A DNA stretch of 64,000 nucleotides from Bacteroides sp. (GCA_021202275.1 JAJQDI010000015.1:36537-100536), one strand, 5' to 3'; counted from the first letter of the stretch, positions 1-9,677 are shown. The notes: generated from the letters alone by a model not told the origin. Translations and numbers: made by a program.

Positions 1-1
1 C

Positions 2-343
2 GGAACACCGCTCCGGGAATTCCTCTGGAGCGAAGAGATGGCAGATGCCTGTGTCTACATCATGGAAAAGGTCAATTTCACGGATCTGACAGGAGAGGGA
101 GCCGAAATACGCAACTGCCACATCAATATCGGAACCGGAGAAGAGATCTCGATCCGTGACCTGGCCAGCCTCATCAGCCAGACCGTCGGCTACCGGGGTA
201 ATATTGATTTCGATCCCCGCAAGCCGGATGGCACACCACGTAAACTAACGGATGTCAGCCGTTTACATACTCTGGGGTGGCATCATCGCATTCACATCAG
301 TGAAGGAGTAGATAAATTATACAAATGGTATCTGGTAGAATAA
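2..343 (+). CDS. fcl: GDP-L-fucose synthase, C-terminal part (5' end outside window)
   Basis: The reading frame is open from the first bases of the window, so only the C-terminal 113 residues are present. It begins with GTPLREFLWSEEMADA, like the REFL...DDxADA segment of GDP-4-keto-6-deoxymannose epimerase-reductases. It continues with NIGTGEEISIRDLA and a KPDGTPRKLTDVSRL segment followed by LGW, which is the usual end of this short-chain dehydrogenase-type enzyme. The family makes GDP-L-fucose from GDP-mannose in the cytosol, for surface polysaccharide and glycoprotein fucosylation in Bacteroidales. The NADP-binding N-terminus and the catalytic Tyr-Lys lie outside the window. Related NDP-sugar epimerases are a less likely alternative because the C-terminal signature is specific. 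Confidence 0.85.
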   Translation, partial: GTPLREFLWSEEMADACVYIMEKVNFTDLTGEGAEIRNCHINIGTGEEISIRDLASLISQTVGYRGNIDFDPRKPDGTPRKLTDVSRLHTLGWHHRIHISEGVDKLYKWYLVE

Positions 344-378
344 ATAGAAAACTCATTTTACATTTTCCGTTTTATTTA

Positions 379-409
379 TTTGTATAATATAAAGAATCAG
401 CTATATTTG
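379..409 (+). promoter_or_regulatory. Bacteroidetes-type promoter upstream of the acyl-CoA synthetase
   Basis: TTTG at 379-382 is followed after 19 bases by TATATTTG at 402-409. This matches the -33/-7 pattern of the Bacteroides primary sigma factor (TTTG-N19..21-TAnnTTTG). The start codon at 438 leaves a leader of about 20 bases. Confidence 0.65.
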
Positions 410-437
410 CACAAATTTACATCAATTGTGTAACAAC

Positions 438-2096
438 ATGGAACAAAGTTTTAATGCTTATGTCGAGTCCAGTATCAAAGAGCACTGGGACCTTCCTTCA
501 CTGACAGACTACAAAGGGGCTACCCTCCAATATAAAGATGTAGCACGTAAGATCGAGAAACTCCATATCATCTTTGAAGAAAGCGGTATCAAAAAAGGGG
601 ATAAGATCGCTGTCTGCGGCCGCAACAGTTCGCACTGGGGAGTCACCTTCATGGCAACCCTCACGTATGGGGCTGTGATCGTGCCTATCCTGCACGAGTT
701 CAAAGCAGACAATGTACACAACATTGTGAACCATTCGGAAGCCAAACTCCTTTTTGTAGGAGATGTGGTGTGGGAAAACCTGGACGAAGCCGCCATGCCG
801 TTGCTCGAAGGGATCCTGTTGATGACAGACTTCTCTGTCCTTGTCTCGCGCAGTGAGAAACTTACCTATGCGCGCGAACATCTCAATGAAATGTTCGGAA
901 AGAAATTCCCCAAGAACTTCCGCAAGGAACACGTCAACTATCACAAAGACGAGCCGGACGAACTGGCCGCAATCAACTATACTTCCGGTACCACCAGCTA
1001 CTCCAAAGGAGTAATGCTGCCCTATCGCAGCCTGTGGTCCAATACTAAATTCGCTTTCGAAGTACTCGAACTGAAGCCGGGCGATAAGATCGTATCCATG
1101 CTGCCTATGGCACATATGTATGGGCTGGCTTTTGAGTTCCTGTATGAGTTTGCCGTAGGGTGCCAGATATATTTCCTCACCCGCATGCCAAGTCCGAAGA
1201 TCATCTTCGAAGCATTCTCGGAAGTGAAACCTAACCTGATCGTAGCAGTACCTCTGATCATTGAAAAGATCATCAAGAAGAGCATCCTTCCCAAACTGGA
1301 AACTCCTGCGATGAAGCTGTTGATGAAGGTTCCCGTGATCAACGACAAGATCAAATCTACCATCCACGAGCAGATGATACAGGCCTTCGGTGGCAACTTC
1401 GTGGAAGTGATCATCGGAGGAGCAGCCTTCAACCAGGAGATTGAGCGGTTCCTGCAAATGATCGAATTCCCCTATACCGTAGGATATGGTATGACCGAAT
1501 GCGGACCGATCATCACTTACGAAGACTGGCAGAGATTCAAAGCCGGTTCCTGCGGAAAAGCTGCTCCACGCATGGAGGTAAAAATACTCTCTCCGGATCC
1601 GGAAAACGTAGTAGGTGAGATCGTATGCCGGGGACCTAATGTGATGCTGGGATACTACAAGAACGAAGAAGCAACCGCCGAGGTGATCGACGAGGAAGGA
1701 TGGCTGCATACGGGTGACCTGGCTGTGATGGATGCCGCAGGCAATGTGACCATCCGCGGACGCAGCAAAAACCTGTTACTCGGCCCCAGCGGTCAGAACA
1801 TATATCCCAAAGAGATCGAAGATAAGTTGAACAACATGCCCTACGTGGCCGAAAGCATCATCGTACAGCAGAACGGCAAACTGGTAGGTCTGGTATATCC
1901 CGATTTCGACGACGCGTTTGCCAATGGCCTCAAACAGGAAGATCTCGAGAGGGTGATGGAAGAGAACCGCATCGCATTGAATGCCACACTTCCGGTCTAC
2001 AGCCAGATTGCCAAGATGAAGATCTACCCGGAAGAATTTGAAAAGACTCCGAAAAAAAGTATCAAACGTTTCCTTTATCAGGAAGCTAAAGGATAA
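438..2096 (+). CDS. AMP-binding long-chain fatty acid--CoA ligase
   Basis: A 552-residue acyl-adenylate-forming enzyme that activates a fatty acid with ATP and joins it to CoA. I start it at ATG 438 (MEQSFNAYVESS); the frame also has a TTG at 426, but the promoter placement and family N-termini favour the ATG. Visible motifs are the P-loop-like YTSGTTSYSKGV near residue 180 (usual form TSGTTGxSKG, with Ser replacing one Gly), the A5 motif YGMTECGP near 350, HTGDLA near 430, and the GRSKN...NIYPKEIED hinge region near 450. The C-terminal catalytic Lys lies in EKTPKKSIKRF. Length matches the roughly 550-residue Bacteroidales FadD-like proteins. It appears monocistronic. Substrate chain length is inferred from the family. 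Confidence 0.9.
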   Translation: MEQSFNAYVESSIKEHWDLPSLTDYKGATLQYKDVARKIEKLHIIFEESGIKKGDKIAVCGRNSSHWGVTFMATLTYGAVIVPILHEFKADNVHNIVNHSEAKLLFVGDVVWENLDEAAMPLLEGILLMTDFSVLVSRSEKLTYAREHLNEMFGKKFPKNFRKEHVNYHKDEPDELAAINYTSGTTSYSKGVMLPYRSLWSNTKFAFEVLELKPGDKIVSMLPMAHMYGLAFEFLYEFAVGCQIYFLTRMPSPKIIFEAFSEVKPNLIVAVPLIIEKIIKKSILPKLETPAMKLLMKVPVINDKIKSTIHEQMIQAFGGNFVEVIIGGAAFNQEIERFLQMIEFPYTVGYGMTECGPIITYEDWQRFKAGSCGKAAPRMEVKILSPDPENVVGEIVCRGPNVMLGYYKNEEATAEVIDEEGWLHTGDLAVMDAAGNVTIRGRSKNLLLGPSGQNIYPKEIEDKLNNMPYVAESIIVQQNGKLVGLVYPDFDDAFANGLKQEDLERVMEENRIALNATLPVYSQIAKMKIYPEEFEKTPKKSIKRFLYQEAKG

Positions 2097-2100
2097 AGGG

Positions 2101-2297
2101 ATTTACGATTTACGGATTTACGATTTACGATTGAAATTACTTTACATACAGTGCATTCTGTAATCGCATGTACAAATGGGAGGTAAAGGATCTGTTTATT
2201 CTCTGAATGTTCAAGAGTCTCCCAAAAAACGGAAATAAACAAAGAGATTATATAGATGTTATTTCAATCGTAAATCGTAAATTTGTAAATCGTAAAT
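2101..2297. repeat. Element with 37-bp terminal inverted repeats built from ATTTACG units
   Basis: The left arm at 2101-2137 and the right arm at 2261-2297 are reverse complements at 35 of 37 positions. Both consist of repeated TTTACGAT-type heptads. The 123 bases between them have no convincing ORF. Partial copies of the same arm occur at 7891-7930 and 25188-25223, so this is a dispersed element, perhaps MITE- or REP-like. Confidence 0.75.
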
Positions 2298-2334
2298 TAA
2301 ATTGTGTGGGATCTAATTAATACATTTACTGATC

Positions 2335-3570
2335 ATGATAAAGAAAAAAGCTGAGAAGCGTATGCAAATCCTTTGGAAAAGAGGATGTAGACTGGCACTG
2401 ACAGGATTATTGATAAGTTGTACCCTACAGGCACAGAATAAGAGTGCGGGTATCAATCTTTCTCTTGCTCCCAAAGTAGCTACTCAACCTTACGATTCTC
2501 TGCAAACAACATACCTGAATATCGGATTTACCTCTAAAATGAATCAACTCAGAGGTATATCGATGAACGTAGTAGGTAGCCGGGTCATAGAAGACGCGAA
2601 AGGTATACAATTATCAGGCTTCTACAACCGGATAGATGGCAATATACAGGGATTGCAGTTTTCCGGTTTTGCCAATATAAATGGCGAAGATATGCGGGGA
2701 GTCTCTGTAACCAGCCTGGTGAATATAGCCGGTCGTAACGCTAAAGGGATCCAGGTATCCGGTCTGGCCAATATCACAGGCGACACCAACCACGGGATCT
2801 CTATGAGCGGACTGATCAACCTGACCGGAAGCACAACAAAAGGATGGCAGATCGGCGGACTTGCCAGCATCACGGGAGAACAACTTTCGGGTCTGATGAC
2901 CTCCGGTGCCCTGAATGTGGTAGGTGGTAATATGAGTGGTATACAAATGGCCGGTTTGGGCAACATCACCGGAGGTACCATGCGCGGTCTGCAACTATCG
3001 GGTTTAGGAAATGTAGTGGGAGTACATATGATCGGTCTGCAACTTGCTCCCATGAACTATACAACGAATGGTTCCGGATTACAGATCGGACTTCTCAACT
3101 ACTACAAAGAAAACTTCGACGGCTTCCAGTTGGGACTTGTGAATGCGAATCCGGACACCAGGGTACAACTGATGGTATATGGCGGTAACAACACCAAAGG
3201 CAACGTAGCCGCCCGCTTCAAAAACGAACTTTTCTATACCATCCTGGGGGTAGGCGGCGGCTACCGCGACCTCGACAAGTTTACATTCAGCACGTCCTAC
3301 AGAGCCGGTCTGGAACTTCCTCTCTACCGCAAACTCTACATCAGCGGAGACCTCGGTTATCAGAACATCTTTCTGATCAACAACAAAGACAAAGAAGCAG
3401 GCATCCCCGGAGAGGTATATGAACTGGCAGCACGCCTCAACCTCGAATATAAGTTTACCAAAAAATTTGCCATCTTCGCCACAGGTGGATACGGAACCAC
3501 CCGGTATTATAGTAAATCCAAAACTTTTGATAAAGGTGCCATCTTCGAAGGGGGCATTGTGCTGTTCTGA
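2335..3570 (+). CDS. LA_2272-type surface repeat protein
   Basis: A 411-residue exported protein. A positively charged start is followed by a hydrophobic segment (LALTGLLISCTLQA), consistent with a Sec signal peptide. Residues about 60-260 hold imperfect repeats of roughly 23 residues with cores such as GIQVSGLANITG, GLQFSGFANING and GIQMAGLGNITGG. This matches what is known as the LA_2272 family of surface repeat proteins. The last 130 residues alternate hydrophobic and aromatic residues (YRAGLELPLYRKLYISGDLG), as in an outer-membrane beta-barrel, and end in an aliphatic-aromatic pair (IVLF). Location at the outer membrane is inferred; the function is not known. A 20-bp hairpin follows the stop. 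Confidence 0.75.
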   Translation: MIKKKAEKRMQILWKRGCRLALTGLLISCTLQAQNKSAGINLSLAPKVATQPYDSLQTTYLNIGFTSKMNQLRGISMNVVGSRVIEDAKGIQLSGFYNRIDGNIQGLQFSGFANINGEDMRGVSVTSLVNIAGRNAKGIQVSGLANITGDTNHGISMSGLINLTGSTTKGWQIGGLASITGEQLSGLMTSGALNVVGGNMSGIQMAGLGNITGGTMRGLQLSGLGNVVGVHMIGLQLAPMNYTTNGSGLQIGLLNYYKENFDGFQLGLVNANPDTRVQLMVYGGNNTKGNVAARFKNELFYTILGVGGGYRDLDKFTFSTSYRAGLELPLYRKLYISGDLGYQNIFLINNKDKEAGIPGEVYELAARLNLEYKFTKKFAIFATGGYGTTRYYSKSKTFDKGAIFEGGIVLF

Positions 3571-3599
3571 AAAAGAAGCCATATATAACCACATATCAA

Positions 3600-3640
3600 A
3601 TAAATCAGGAGGCAGTCCAGTGGACTGCCTCCTGATTTAT
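3600..3640. terminator. 41-bp perfect palindrome, probable bidirectional terminator
   Basis: Bases 3600-3619 pair perfectly with 3621-3640 around a single central base (arm AAATCAGGAGGCAGTCCA). It lies 30 bp after the surface-repeat gene and ahead of the convergent Old Yellow Enzyme gene. There is no long T tract, so termination is inferred from the structure and the convergent context. Confidence 0.55.
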
Positions 3641-3885
3641 CCGCTATTTCAGAAAATTCTCCCGTTCCATATCCGCATCGAATCAAACACACACCGGAAG
3701 ATACAAATGAAAAAAACGAAACTATCAGAAACGCAACGATCCATCTCATAGGTTTGCATGTAAGATTCACCTGTTGAGTTTTACAAGAGATTTACTTATA
3801 TATCCTGTATATTCAATGGTACATTGTAAACAGATACCTCGTAAATCCCTGGCGTCTCTTTACAAACCAGATTACCTCCTACCCC
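3641..3885. other. Intergenic region between convergent genes
   Basis: AT-rich, with no credible ORF. It separates the palindrome from the stop codon of the minus-strand oxidoreductase. I see no other structure in it. Confidence 0.5.
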
Positions 3886-4976
3886 TTATCGAAGAAAAGG
3901 ATAATCCGTATACCCTTCAGGACCCGTTGTATAAAACGTATCTCTGTCGCTCTCATTCAAAGGAGCACTCAACCGGAACCGCTCTACCAGATCGGGGTTA
4001 CTGATATACAGATTACCAAATGACACCAGATCGGCAATACCGTCTTCGATAGCCTGATTGGCAGTATCACGGGTAAACCCTTTATTGATCATCAGGGTCC
4101 CCCTGTAAATCTTCCGGTAATACCGCGCGCTATCAAGCACCTGTTTCAGCGGATCGTCCACCTGATCTCCTGTCACCCCCGACAGATGTACATATGCCAA
4201 TGGATAATCATTCAACCTGCCGATCATATCGGTAAAGAGTTGATCCGTCTCCTCATCTTTCACCATGCCCTGGATATGATCCAGTATAGGAGATAGCCGG
4301 ATACCTACCCTTTTCAGATCAGTCTTCTCCCGGATCGCTTCCAGAACATCAAAAAGAAAACGACTCCTGTTCTCTATACTTCCTCCATACTCATCTGTAC
4401 GGGTATTGGAACATTTCATAAAGAACTGATGGAAGAGATAGCCATTGGCCGCATGAATTTCCACACCATCAAATCCCGCCTGTATAGCGTTTTGTGCCGC
4501 CTGTGCAAAATCGTTGATGGTCTGCCGGATCTCCTCCACCGTCATGGCGTGCGGAGTGGGTGTGTCGACAAACATTCCCTCCGGTGAAAATACTTTGGTA
4601 TGGGGATTGATAGCGGAAGGAGCCATGGGTAGATGTCCGTCGAGCACCTCCCGGAGACTGAGTCTGCCTTCGTGCCAGATCTGCGCAAAGATCTTCCCCC
4701 CCCTTTGGCATGTACCGCATCGGTCGATTTTCTCCACCCGTCGATCTGCTGTTTGGTATAAATGCCCGGCACACGGATAGCACCTCTTGCCATGCGGCTC
4801 ACATGCGTACCTTCGGTAATGATAAGTCCCGCCGTTGCCCGTTGTTCGTAATATTCAGCGATCAGATCCGTAGCAGCCAGTTCGGGATTATCTGCCCGTG
4901 TACGTGTCATCGGAGCCATTACAACCCTGTTTTTCAGGTCCAACGCATCTGTATGAAAAGGTTCCAGTAAAATCAT
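3886..4976 (-). pseudogene. Old Yellow Enzyme / NADH:flavin oxidoreductase, frameshifted
   Basis: The two halves of one FMN-dependent ene-reductase lie in different frames. The N-terminal half starts at 4976 and carries VVMAPMTRTRADNPE, the flavin-binding start of the TIM barrel. The C-terminal half carries IFAQIWHEGRLS, the substrate-binding His...Asn motif in GVEIHAANGYLFHQFF, the NTRTDEYGGSIENR loop and the phosphate-binding GFT...A region. The frames meet at a run of eight C (minus-strand G8) at 4696-4703; six G would restore the usual AKGGKIF. Total length of about 363 residues fits NemA-like enzymes. The lesion may be a homopolymer sequencing error, a real null mutation or, less likely, a phase-variable tract. 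Apart from this shift all family motifs are intact. Confidence 0.8.
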
Positions 4977-5397
4977 AATCTTTCCGTTTTGGTTTTTCCA
5001 TAAAACAAACGGGAAGAGAAGAGGTTGAGTAAAAAGTAAAGAATTAATAAGGGAACAGGGAGTTCCCTTAGTTAACTATACGTCACTGCAGGTTAAAAAA
5101 AGAAATACGCCGGAAATAACCCTTCAAACAGAATGAAAACAAAAGCTGCAGTGATCTATCCGGACAACGGATTGCCCCAGTCAGTAGGTAGATATACCGG
5201 AACCAACCCTACAAAACGGGAATCAGACACTGGTTCAAGTAAAAGACGGAGATATGCCCAACTGTTCTTTGAAAGCCACGGAGAGGAAAACCTCTGACTG
5301 ATGAAAGAATTTGAAGGATCCGGGCAGGACAAATTCATTCCTGTTTCCATACAGTGGGGTAAAACAGTTCACTACTCCATTGTCAATTGCTACTTTT
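4977..5397. other. Intergenic region with a small hairpin
   Basis: No credible gene. AAGGGAAC pairs with GTTCCCTT at about 5048-5068 to form a short hairpin. This is the upstream region of the oxidoreductase gene and downstream of fbp, both on the minus strand. No clear TAnnTTTG promoter was found on the minus strand. Confidence 0.4.
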
Positions 5398-7395
5398 TTA
5401 TTTTCCTTTCTCCTGCACCAGCCCCATACGATAAGCTTCCAGCAGCATACGAAGATTCTCTATATACGTACGCAATGTCTTTCCTTTATCCGTATCCCGG
5501 ACCATCCGGCGCTGAGAATTGAACTCCAGTACGAAATTGGTCGACTTGATATCCTGCCCCTCTTCGATCGCTTTCTGCGCAGACTCAAAAGGCTCGTGCT
5601 GTACCAGTTCCAGTCCATGTGAATGATATACCAGTGTATATCCGGCAATCCCTGTCTCCGGCTGATAGGCCTTGGAAAATCCCCCGTCGATCACAAACAA
5701 CTTCCCATTGGCCCGCATGGGAGCTTCCCCCTTCAGGGTACGTACCGGCACATGTCCGTTGATGATATGTCCGTCTCCACCTTCCACACCGAATTCTTTC
5801 AGGATACGCACACAGACCTCCTCCTGATTGCGTAAGGTATAGTAGGCTCCTTTCTCCTCTTTACACAGATCCTTATCCCCCACGAAGTAACGTTCAAACG
5901 TAGTCATCTTATCCTTATCATACGTAGGCGCGTTCTTTCCGCACCAGAGATACCACATGAAATCCCGGGCAAATTCTTTCTTCTCTGTACCCTCTTCCGC
6001 GAAATAGGCCGTACGCACCAGCTGGTCGATCCGATCCAGCAGATTCTTGCCCCAGAACTCCCTTCCCAGAATAGTGACACGTTTGAAACTGCCATCCTCA
6101 TTCAAAGGGATCGAAGCATGATAAAGCAAGTTCTCGTTACATACCAGATACATACTGCCGTAGGTATAGAGGCAGCGCATATGTTTTTTGAGTTTCTCAC
6201 TGGTGACAAACAAATGATGTATCTTTCCGATCACCTCTTCTTCCTCTTCCGTCAGCCGGTACGGATCGGCCGGATCAATCGTTGGGAACAGAGGGTCACG
6301 AAGCGGATATTCCTTTCCCTGCCAGGAGTATGTCCCACGTTCATAATCGACATACTCCAACACACGACGGTCTGCCATATCAAATTCCGGACGACGCCTC
6401 ATGATCTCTCCCTCAAGTTTAAACTGAAGCACCGTAATGGCCTTGTGCATCTGTGAGATCATCCGGAGCGTCTTATCATTGAAAGCATTCCCGGTCACAT
6501 TACCTTTGGGAGCAAACTGTGTACACGGATCATCCGAATAGGTCTCCATGGCAAAGGTAGCCAGAGGAAGCAGATTGATGTTATACCCCTCCTCCAACGT
6601 CGCCATATTGCCGTAGCGCAGAGAAAGCCGGATCACATTGGCCATGCAGCTCCGGTTGCCTGAAGCTGCCCCCATCCAGAGAATATCGTGATTGCCCCAC
6701 TGCACATCGAAATTGTGATAAGCGCACAGCGTATCCATGATGATATGGGCACCAGGACCCCGGTCAAAGATATCTCCCACGATATGCAGGGTTTCAATGG
6801 TCAGCCGCTGGATCAGGTTGCACATCGCAATGATAAAATCATCGGCACGCCGGGTAGAAATAATGGTACTGATGATCACCTGTATATACGCATGTTTATT
6901 GGGGTCCATACTGGATTCATGCAGCAGTTCCTGGATAATGTACGAAAACTCCTGAGGCAGCGACTTACGCACTTTGGAACGGGTATACTTTGAAGAGACA
7001 TTCTGACACACTTTCACCAGTTGGTTCAGTGTGATCAGATACCAGTCTTCCAGATCCTTCTCCCGGGCCTTCACCAAGCGCAGCTTATCCTTGGGATAAT
7101 AGATCAGTGTACACAACTCTTTCTTCTCCGCCTCCCGCAGTGTATTCCCGAAGATCTCATTCACCTTTCTCTTCACAGACCCCGAACCATTCTTCAATAC
7201 GTGCCGGAACGCCTCATATTCCCCGTGGATATCGGTCAGGAAATGTTCCGTACCCTTGGGAAGATTCAGAATCGCTTCCAGGTTGATGATCTCCCGACTG
7301 GCATCGGCTATGGTAGGAAAACTACGGGAGAGCAACTGCAGGTAACGCAGGTCATTGAGGATGCTCTCCTGACTGATGGAGTGATTGACTGTCAT
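5398..7395 (-). CDS. fbp: Class III fructose-1,6-bisphosphatase
   Basis: A 665-residue enzyme that removes the 1-phosphate of fructose-1,6-bisphosphate in gluconeogenesis. It belongs to the Bacillus-type class III family (FBPase_2, about 640-670 residues), built on a calcineurin-like metallophosphatase fold. Metal-binding motifs are LTDIHGEYEAFRHVL near residue 55, IVGDIFDRGPGAH near 190, WGNHDILWMGAASGN near 215 and INGHVPVR near 550. The start is the only ATG in the usual position (MTVNHSISQESILNDLRYLQLLS begins the family, first 20 residues cited in part). It stands alone on the minus strand. All metallophosphatase motifs are intact. This family replaces class I FBPase in many Bacteroidales. 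Confidence 0.95.
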   Translation of the reverse strand: MTVNHSISQESILNDLRYLQLLSRSFPTIADASREIINLEAILNLPKGTEHFLTDIHGEYEAFRHVLKNGSGSVKRKVNEIFGNTLREAEKKELCTLIYYPKDKLRLVKAREKDLEDWYLITLNQLVKVCQNVSSKYTRSKVRKSLPQEFSYIIQELLHESSMDPNKHAYIQVIISTIISTRRADDFIIAMCNLIQRLTIETLHIVGDIFDRGPGAHIIMDTLCAYHNFDVQWGNHDILWMGAASGNRSCMANVIRLSLRYGNMATLEEGYNINLLPLATFAMETYSDDPCTQFAPKGNVTGNAFNDKTLRMISQMHKAITVLQFKLEGEIMRRRPEFDMADRRVLEYVDYERGTYSWQGKEYPLRDPLFPTIDPADPYRLTEEEEEVIGKIHHLFVTSEKLKKHMRCLYTYGSMYLVCNENLLYHASIPLNEDGSFKRVTILGREFWGKNLLDRIDQLVRTAYFAEEGTEKKEFARDFMWYLWCGKNAPTYDKDKMTTFERYFVGDKDLCKEEKGAYYTLRNQEEVCVRILKEFGVEGGDGHIINGHVPVRTLKGEAPMRANGKLFVIDGGFSKAYQPETGIAGYTLVYHSHGLELVQHEPFESAQKAIEEGQDIKSTNFVLEFNSQRRMVRDTDKGKTLRTYIENLRMLLEAYRMGLVQEKGK

Positions 7396-7949
7396 ACTTT
7401 TTTCATGGATATAAAACAGGGAAGGAGAGGATACGCCCCTCTCTTCCGGAATAAACGCCCTAATTTATAAATTATATTTTTATCAGGAAAAAAAGAGGTT
7501 AAAAATCAGGGCAAACGCAATATTTTTTTGTTTCAACGATGAACAAACAAGAATCAAATGCAGGAGTGAATACGGATATCTAACCTCCTATAATATAAGA
7601 ATATGTATATTGGACTGACACTGCGTAGACGCAAACGGTGCGTCTCTACAAATGGACGTTTACATCAAAATACCGAAACAGCTATCAAATACAACCCTCA
7701 AACGCAGCTACCCCCATCCGCAACACGCCTGGGACAGGCGTTGGGTCGCCTTTGGTCTCGCAGCGTAAGCGAAGTGCAGATGGACGGAGACAACAGAGCA
7801 GGATCTATCTGAGCAAAGCGAGTTTTTCCTACGAAGAGGCGTACAGCAAACGAAGTAATGAAGAAAGGTAAATCGTACTTTATGGGATGTATTTTCAATC
7901 GTATATCGTCAATCGTCAAATCGTAAATCTCCTGGTGTCGTTTTCTTTG
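7396..7949. other. Intergenic region with dispersed-repeat debris
   Basis: About 550 bases without a credible gene. A hairpin-like stretch at 7621-7652 (TGCGTAGACGCA ... TGCGTCTCTACA) resembles small dispersed repeats. A segment at about 7725-7865 is rich in short inverted words (CGCAGCGTAAGCGAAG, CAAAGCGAG, CAAACGAAG). It is bounded by a partial copy of the ATTTACG repeat at 7891-7930. The short ORFs here have no protein-like features. Confidence 0.5.
7891..7930. repeat. Partial copy of the ATTTACG inverted-repeat arm
   Basis: TTTTCAATCGTATATCGTCA and the following CGTCAAATCGTAAAT closely resemble the right arm of the element at 2261-2297. No matching left arm was found nearby. Confidence 0.6.
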
Positions 7950-7983
7950 CTTCGTTTCTTTGGCGGAGCAAAGAAATGAAGAA
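7950..7983 (-). terminator. Hairpin after the YidE/AspT-type transporter gene
   Basis: CTTCGTTTCTTTG pairs with CAAAGAAATGAAG across a short loop, with one mismatch. It begins directly after the transporter stop codon on the minus strand, where a terminator is expected. Confidence 0.5.
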
Positions 7984-7985
7984 CA

Positions 7986-9647
7986 TTAAATAAAAAACAT
8001 GATCATCAGCTGTGCAAGCAGCACCCTCAGGAACATACTCAGCGGATATACCGTAGCATACGACACAGCCGGATTGTCATTATCTACCGTATGATTGGTA
8101 TATTCCAGCACCATCGGATTGGTCATACTGCCACAGATCACTCCGGAGACCGTACCATAATCCAGTTTCAGCCAGCGATACGCCACAACTCCCACGATCA
8201 GTACAGGAACAACCGTCAGTGCGAAACCGGCACCCAGCCACAACAGACCTTCCGGACCTACCACCGTCTCAAAAAAATGGGCACCCGCGTCCAGGCCCAG
8301 GCAAGCCAGGTAGAGCGACAATCCCAAAGCACGTAACATCAGATTGGCACTACGGGTTGTATAGGTGACCATGTGCAACCGCGGCCCGAATGTACCGATC
8401 AGTATACCTACAACAATAGGTCCTCCGGCCAGCCCCAGCTTCACCGGAGTAGACATACCCGGGAAATAAAGAGGAACAGACCCCAAGGCCAGCCCCAGAA
8501 GGATCCCCACAAATACAGCTACCAGATTGGGTTCGGAAAGATTCTTCACCACATTCCCGAGCAGTTTTTCTACATTCGGAATGGAAGACGCCTCACCCAC
8601 CACATTCAACCGGTCGCCCAGTTGCAGACGCAGATCCGGTGTAGGCAACAACGGAATGCCCGAACGATAGACACGGCTGATATTGATCCCATACAGATTG
8701 CGCAACCGCAGAGATCCCAGTTTCTTGCCATTCAGTTCCGGACGGGTGATCACAATACGTTGAGAGATCAACTGGCCGTCAATGGTATTCCAATCGATAT
8801 CCTCCTTGTTCCAGTCCGTAGTTTCATGTTCACCAAACAGGACCGTAAGATGATCTACATTTTTCTCGGAAGTGACCACGATCAGTTGATCCCCTTCCAG
8901 GATCACAGTATCTGAAGTAGGCAAAGCTACCTTTCCATTGCGCCAGATACGCGAAACAACAAACTTGCAGCTACACAAGTGAGCCACCTCACGCAGGTTC
9001 TTACCAAACACAGCAGGGTTCTGCACATGAAAAGCCGCAATGAACGTTTGATTCGCCTCCTCTTTGCAACGAAGGTTACGATCTGTCTGACCCGCCAGTA
9101 CCTTACGTACAAATACAATGGCCAGGATCACTCCCAGTACACCCAACGGATAAGCCACCGCGCACCCCAGCGCCAATGTACTTCCATCTATTCCTATGCT
9201 TTTCAATGTTTGTTGAGCAGCCCCCAGAGCGGGGGTATTGGTGGTAGCTCCACACAGGATACCGACCATGTCAGGCAACGGAATATCCAGCAGGAAACTG
9301 CCTCCGATAGTCATAGCCGTACCGGTAAGTACCACCGCTATGGCCAGGAAATTGAGCTGGATACCCTCTTTACGGAAAGAGCTGAAAAACCCCGGCCCCA
9401 CCTGCAAGCCCAGGGCATACACAAAGATCACCAGTCCGAAACTTTCTGCATAATTGAGCATCTGCCGGTCGATCGACAAGCCGAAGTGTCCCGCCACGAT
9501 CCCTGCGAAAAAAACAAAAGTGACACCCAGGGATATACCATAGAAACGTATCTTTCCCAAGGCCAGGCCTGCGGCACAGATCAGCGCGAGTACAATCACT
9601 GCCTGTGGTCCCGAATGTTCAATAAATAAAGAATTCAGCCATTCCAT
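7986..9647 (-). CDS. YidE/AspT-family putative transporter with two TrkA-C domains
   Basis: A 553-residue membrane protein of the aspartate:alanine exchanger (AAE) type. An N-terminal block of five or so hydrophobic segments (LALICAAGLALG, GVTFVFFAGIVAG, FGLVIFVYALGLQVGPGFF) is followed by two regulatory TrkA-C (RCK_C) domains at about residues 200-370. A second hydrophobic block contains GGPIVVGILIGTFGP and GVICGSMTNPMVLEYTN; the paired GA(T/M)TNxPxL motifs of the two halves are typical. I choose ATG 9647 (MEWLNSLFIEHSG) over the upstream start at 9740, because the promoter at 9678-9711 lies inside the longer version. The substrate is unknown; dicarboxylate or amino-acid exchange is only a family-based guess. 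Confidence 0.88.
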   Translation of the reverse strand: MEWLNSLFIEHSGPQAVIVLALICAAGLALGKIRFYGISLGVTFVFFAGIVAGHFGLSIDRQMLNYAESFGLVIFVYALGLQVGPGFFSSFRKEGIQLNFLAIAVVLTGTAMTIGGSFLLDIPLPDMVGILCGATTNTPALGAAQQTLKSIGIDGSTLALGCAVAYPLGVLGVILAIVFVRKVLAGQTDRNLRCKEEANQTFIAAFHVQNPAVFGKNLREVAHLCSCKFVVSRIWRNGKVALPTSDTVILEGDQLIVVTSEKNVDHLTVLFGEHETTDWNKEDIDWNTIDGQLISQRIVITRPELNGKKLGSLRLRNLYGINISRVYRSGIPLLPTPDLRLQLGDRLNVVGEASSIPNVEKLLGNVVKNLSEPNLVAVFVGILLGLALGSVPLYFPGMSTPVKLGLAGGPIVVGILIGTFGPRLHMVTYTTRSANLMLRALGLSLYLACLGLDAGAHFFETVVGPEGLLWLGAGFALTVVPVLIVGVVAYRWLKLDYGTVSGVICGSMTNPMVLEYTNHTVDNDNPAVSYATVYPLSMFLRVLLAQLMIMFFI

Positions 9648-9677
9648 GGAAAAAGAGATTAAGCCGTTTATTCGCTG

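Noticed and set aside
498..1709. Long minus-strand ORF opposite the acyl-CoA synthetase gene (403 codons)
   Set aside because: It is a shadow of the plus-strand gene, with low-complexity composition and no motifs. Similar shadows occur opposite susC, rny and the fibre gene.
4696..4703. Phase-variable G8 contingency tract in the Old Yellow Enzyme gene
   Set aside because: A cytosolic ene-reductase is an unlikely phase-variation target, and many other genes here have similar indels, so a general cause is more likely.
7603..7871. Short plus-strand ORFs between fbp and the YidE/AspT-type transporter
   Set aside because: They run through repeat-like debris and encode no recognisable protein.
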